From the NCBI RefSeq assembly GCF_006516955.1, contig NZ_VHLG01000010.1:1-64000 (forward strand): a stretch of DNA of 64,000 nt, read 5' to 3'. This document shows, piece by piece, positions 62,316 through 64,000 of this stretch. The notes under the pieces are model-generated. The model worked only from the letters and a program-made list of their open reading frames with translations. It was not told the origin of the DNA and did no database searches. This stretch comes from Martelella alba. GTDB taxonomy: Bacteria > Pseudomonadota > Alphaproteobacteria > Rhizobiales > Rhizobiaceae. Numbering within the stretch: the first letter of the stretch is position 1; each line of letters opens with the position of its first letter. The translations under genes and the position numbers were made by a program.

Positions 62316-63161
62316 ATGGCAACACATGCAAGAAAATCCGGTTTTTCGGTCAAATCCGTTGTGATCCCGGTGCTCGGCCTGTTCTGGCTGGCGGTGACCA
62401 CCCTGCCCTTCATCTTCGTCGTGATGATGAGCCTGAAGACCCAGAACGAAACCTATGTGAACCCGGTCTGGGCATTGCCGGAAAGCTTCAATCTTTCCAA
62501 TTATATCGATGTGCTGAAGGGGTCTTTTCTGATCTATCTCAGAAACAGCCTGTTTGTCATCTCGGTCTCGGTCATCCTGATCGTGCTGATTTCGGCCATG
62601 GCTGCCTATGCGCTGGCACGGCTGAAGTTCCGGCTTTCCGGCGCTCTGTTCGGGCTGATTGTTGCCGGCATGATCGTGCCGCTTCATGTGACGCTGGTGC
62701 CGGTCTATCTGATGACCAAATCGATGGGGCTTTATGATACGCCAGCGGCCCTGATCGGCCCCTATGTGGCAATGAGCCTGCCGATCTCGATCTTCATCCT
62801 GACCGAATTCATGCGTCAGGTGCCGAAGGAACTGGAAGAGGCCGCCCTGCTGGATGGCTGCGGTCCGTTCAAGGTGTTCTGGAAGATCTTCTTCCCGCTG
62901 TCCGGGCCCGGCCTTTCCACCGTTGCGATCTATAACGGCATCATGCTGTGGAACGAGTTCGTCTTTGCCTATGTGCTGACATCCTCGCCCGACAAACGCA
63001 CCCTGCCGCTCGCCGTCTGGGATTTCCAGGGCCAGTACGCATCCAACATTCCCGCCATTCTCGCCGTCGTCACCTTGAGTTCCCTGCCGCTGATCATCGT
63101 TTACGCGATCGGCCAGGAAAAGATCGTCAACGGCATGATGGCCGGCTCACTGAAGGGCTGA
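62316..63161 (+). CDS. Carbohydrate ABC transporter permease (MalG/UgpE type)
   Basis: From the ATG at 62316 (GGAGGTC upstream, four bases after the previous stop) this 281-residue protein has six membrane segments. The coupling motif [20 protein letters not shown] is present, and the C-terminus ends in [15 protein letters not shown], the usual MalG-type tail (VAGLTAGAVKG in others). Confidence 0.93.
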   Translation: MATHARKSGFSVKSVVIPVLGLFWLAVTTLPFIFVVMMSLKTQNETYVNPVWALPESFNLSNYIDVLKGSFLIYLRNSLFVISVSVILIVLISAMAAYALARLKFRLSGALFGLIVAGMIVPLHVTLVPVYLMTKSMGLYDTPAALIGPYVAMSLPISIFILTEFMRQVPKELEEAALLDGCGPFKVFWKIFFPLSGPGLSTVAIYNGIMLWNEFVFAYVLTSSPDKRTLPLAVWDFQGQYASNIPAILAVVTLSSLPLIIVYAIGQEKIVNGMMAGSLKG

Positions 63162-63174
63162 TGGAGACAAGACC

Positions 63175-64000
63175 ATGACCAGTATCACTCTCACAAAGGT
63201 CGAAAAGCGCTTTTCCGCCGTCACCGTTCTGCACGGTATCGACCTTCAGATCGCAGATGGCGAGTTCTGCGTCTTCCTCGGGCCGTCAGGCTGCGGCAAG
63301 TCAACGCTCTTACGCACCATTGCCGGTATCGAGACCTTGAGCGAAGGCACGCTTACCATTGGCGAGGAAGAAATGAACGACGTGCCGCCATCGGAACGCG
63401 GCGTCGCCATGGTGTTCCAGAATTATGCGCTCTATCCGCATATGAGCGTTTACGAAAATATGGCTTTCGGGCTGAAACAGGCGAAAACGCCGAAGGCCGA
63501 GATTGAGCGGCGCGTCGGCGATGCAGCCCGTATTTTGCAGATTGAAAACCTGCTGGAGCGCAAGCCGAAACAGCTTTCCGGCGGCCAGCGCCAGCGCGTT
63601 GCCATCGGTCGTGCCATCGTCCGCCAGCCAGCCGTCTTCCTGTTTGACGAGCCCTTGTCAAACCTCGACGCCGCACTCAGGGTGCACATGCGCACGGAGA
63701 TTTCCAATCTTCACCGCGACTTTCCTGAAGCCAGCATGATCTATGTGACCCACGACCAGACCGAGGCCATGGCGCTGGCCGACAAGATCGTGCTTTTGCG
63801 GGCGGGACCGGATGTGCTGACCAAGGGGTCGATTGCCCAGGTCGGCGCGCCGCTGGAGCTCTACCACCGGCCGAAAAACCTGTTTGTCGCCGGTTTCCTC
63901 GGCTCACCGGCAATGAATTTCCTGCCGGCAACGCTGGCATCGGTCGGCCCGAACGGGGCATCCGTGACGCTTTCAACAGGGGAGACCATAACGGTTCCGG
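63175..64000 (+). CDS. Carbohydrate ABC transporter ATP-binding protein (MalK/UgpC type), partial
   Basis: The gene starts at 63175 and runs past the window end; 275 residues are visible. Walker A is GPSGCGKST (36-44), the Q-loop [17 protein letters not shown], the signature [14 protein letters not shown] and Walker [13 protein letters not shown], with the His switch in VTHDQTEAM. After about residue 235 the regulatory beta domain begins ([12 protein letters not shown]). It energises the two preceding permeases. Confidence 0.93.
   Translation, partial: MTSITLTKVEKRFSAVTVLHGIDLQIADGEFCVFLGPSGCGKSTLLRTIAGIETLSEGTLTIGEEEMNDVPPSERGVAMVFQNYALYPHMSVYENMAFGLKQAKTPKAEIERRVGDAARILQIENLLERKPKQLSGGQRQRVAIGRAIVRQPAVFLFDEPLSNLDAALRVHMRTEISNLHRDFPEASMIYVTHDQTEAMALADKIVLLRAGPDVLTKGSIAQVGAPLELYHRPKNLFVAGFLGSPAMNFLPATLASVGPNGASVTLSTGETITVP

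Noticed and set aside
1-64000. CRISPR arrays or prophage
   Set aside because: No regularly spaced direct repeats beyond the Sel1 coding repeats, and no capsid, terminase, integrase or lysis genes were seen.

Overview
The window is chromosomal-looking DNA from an alphaproteobacterium, most likely of the Hyphomicrobiales (Rhizobiaceae or a close relative). The clues are a PutR-type Lrp regulator divergent from a bifunctional PutA, a GbpR-like LysR regulator next to a YtfQ/ChvE-type sugar ABC operon, a MocA-family sugar dehydrogenase of the Azospirillum L-arabinose/D-galactose type, a PCu(A)C copper chaperone and a moderately GC-rich, compact layout. The genus cannot be read from this sequence alone.

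Layout. 1-6.2 kb: the start of a secreted Sel1-repeat protein, an aldo/keto reductase, a divergent LysR/MFS efflux pair, a MarR regulator surrounded by several inverted repeats, a long stretch without a recognisable gene, and a periplasmic copper chaperone. 6.8-14.1 kb: two very large tandem genes, a secreted DUF11-repeat protein (1195 aa) and an outer-membrane beta-barrel protein (1226 aa), closed by a strong terminator. 14.3-17.1 kb: a DsbA-like thioredoxin, a retropepsin-PDZ protein and a second aldo/keto reductase. 17.2-28.3 kb: an L-arabinose locus with a MocA-type dehydrogenase and a GbpR-like regulator on the minus strand, and on the plus strand a YtfQ/R/T/YjfF-type importer followed by araB, araA and araD. 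28.6-33.9 kb: a MacAB-like export operon (adaptor, ATPase, two FtsX-type permeases) beside a membrane-anchored AraC regulator. 34-38.4 kb: a Tn3 transposase remnant, then putR and putA. 38.4-41.5 kb: an endonuclease/exonuclease/phosphatase-fold protein and a truncated, frameshifted insertion sequence. 41.7-45.1 kb: a Gly/Met/Gln-rich EF-hand protein divergent from an OmpR/EnvZ-type two-component pair. 45.2-56.6 kb: a fatty-acid beta-oxidation region (SCP2-like protein, acyl-CoA dehydrogenase, FadN-type multifunctional enzyme, thiolase, MerR regulator, acyl-CoA ligase; divergent thioesterase and nitronate monooxygenase-like enzyme; ETF subunits). 56.8-59.7 kb: a Xre-RES toxin-antitoxin pair, a small Gly-rich protein and a LacI repressor. 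59.9-64 kb: a LacI-controlled carbohydrate ABC importer, cut by the window end.

How it works together. Most of the window is sugar, proline and fatty-acid catabolism, each block beside its own regulator and several with visible operator-like palindromes. The least explained block is the DUF11/beta-barrel pair: five of its six repeats keep a Lys/Asn pair expected for isopeptide-crosslinked surface proteins, while the first repeat has lost both residues. Other points worth a second look are the GTCAA-N5-TTGAC dyads and orphan promoter near marR, a leader hairpin displaying GGAGGA in front of the arabinose-importer gene, the 7-TM AraC regulator, the Met-rich sensor/EF-hand locus and a shared 10-mer in the fadD and etf promoters. 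No rRNA, tRNA or CRISPR array was seen.
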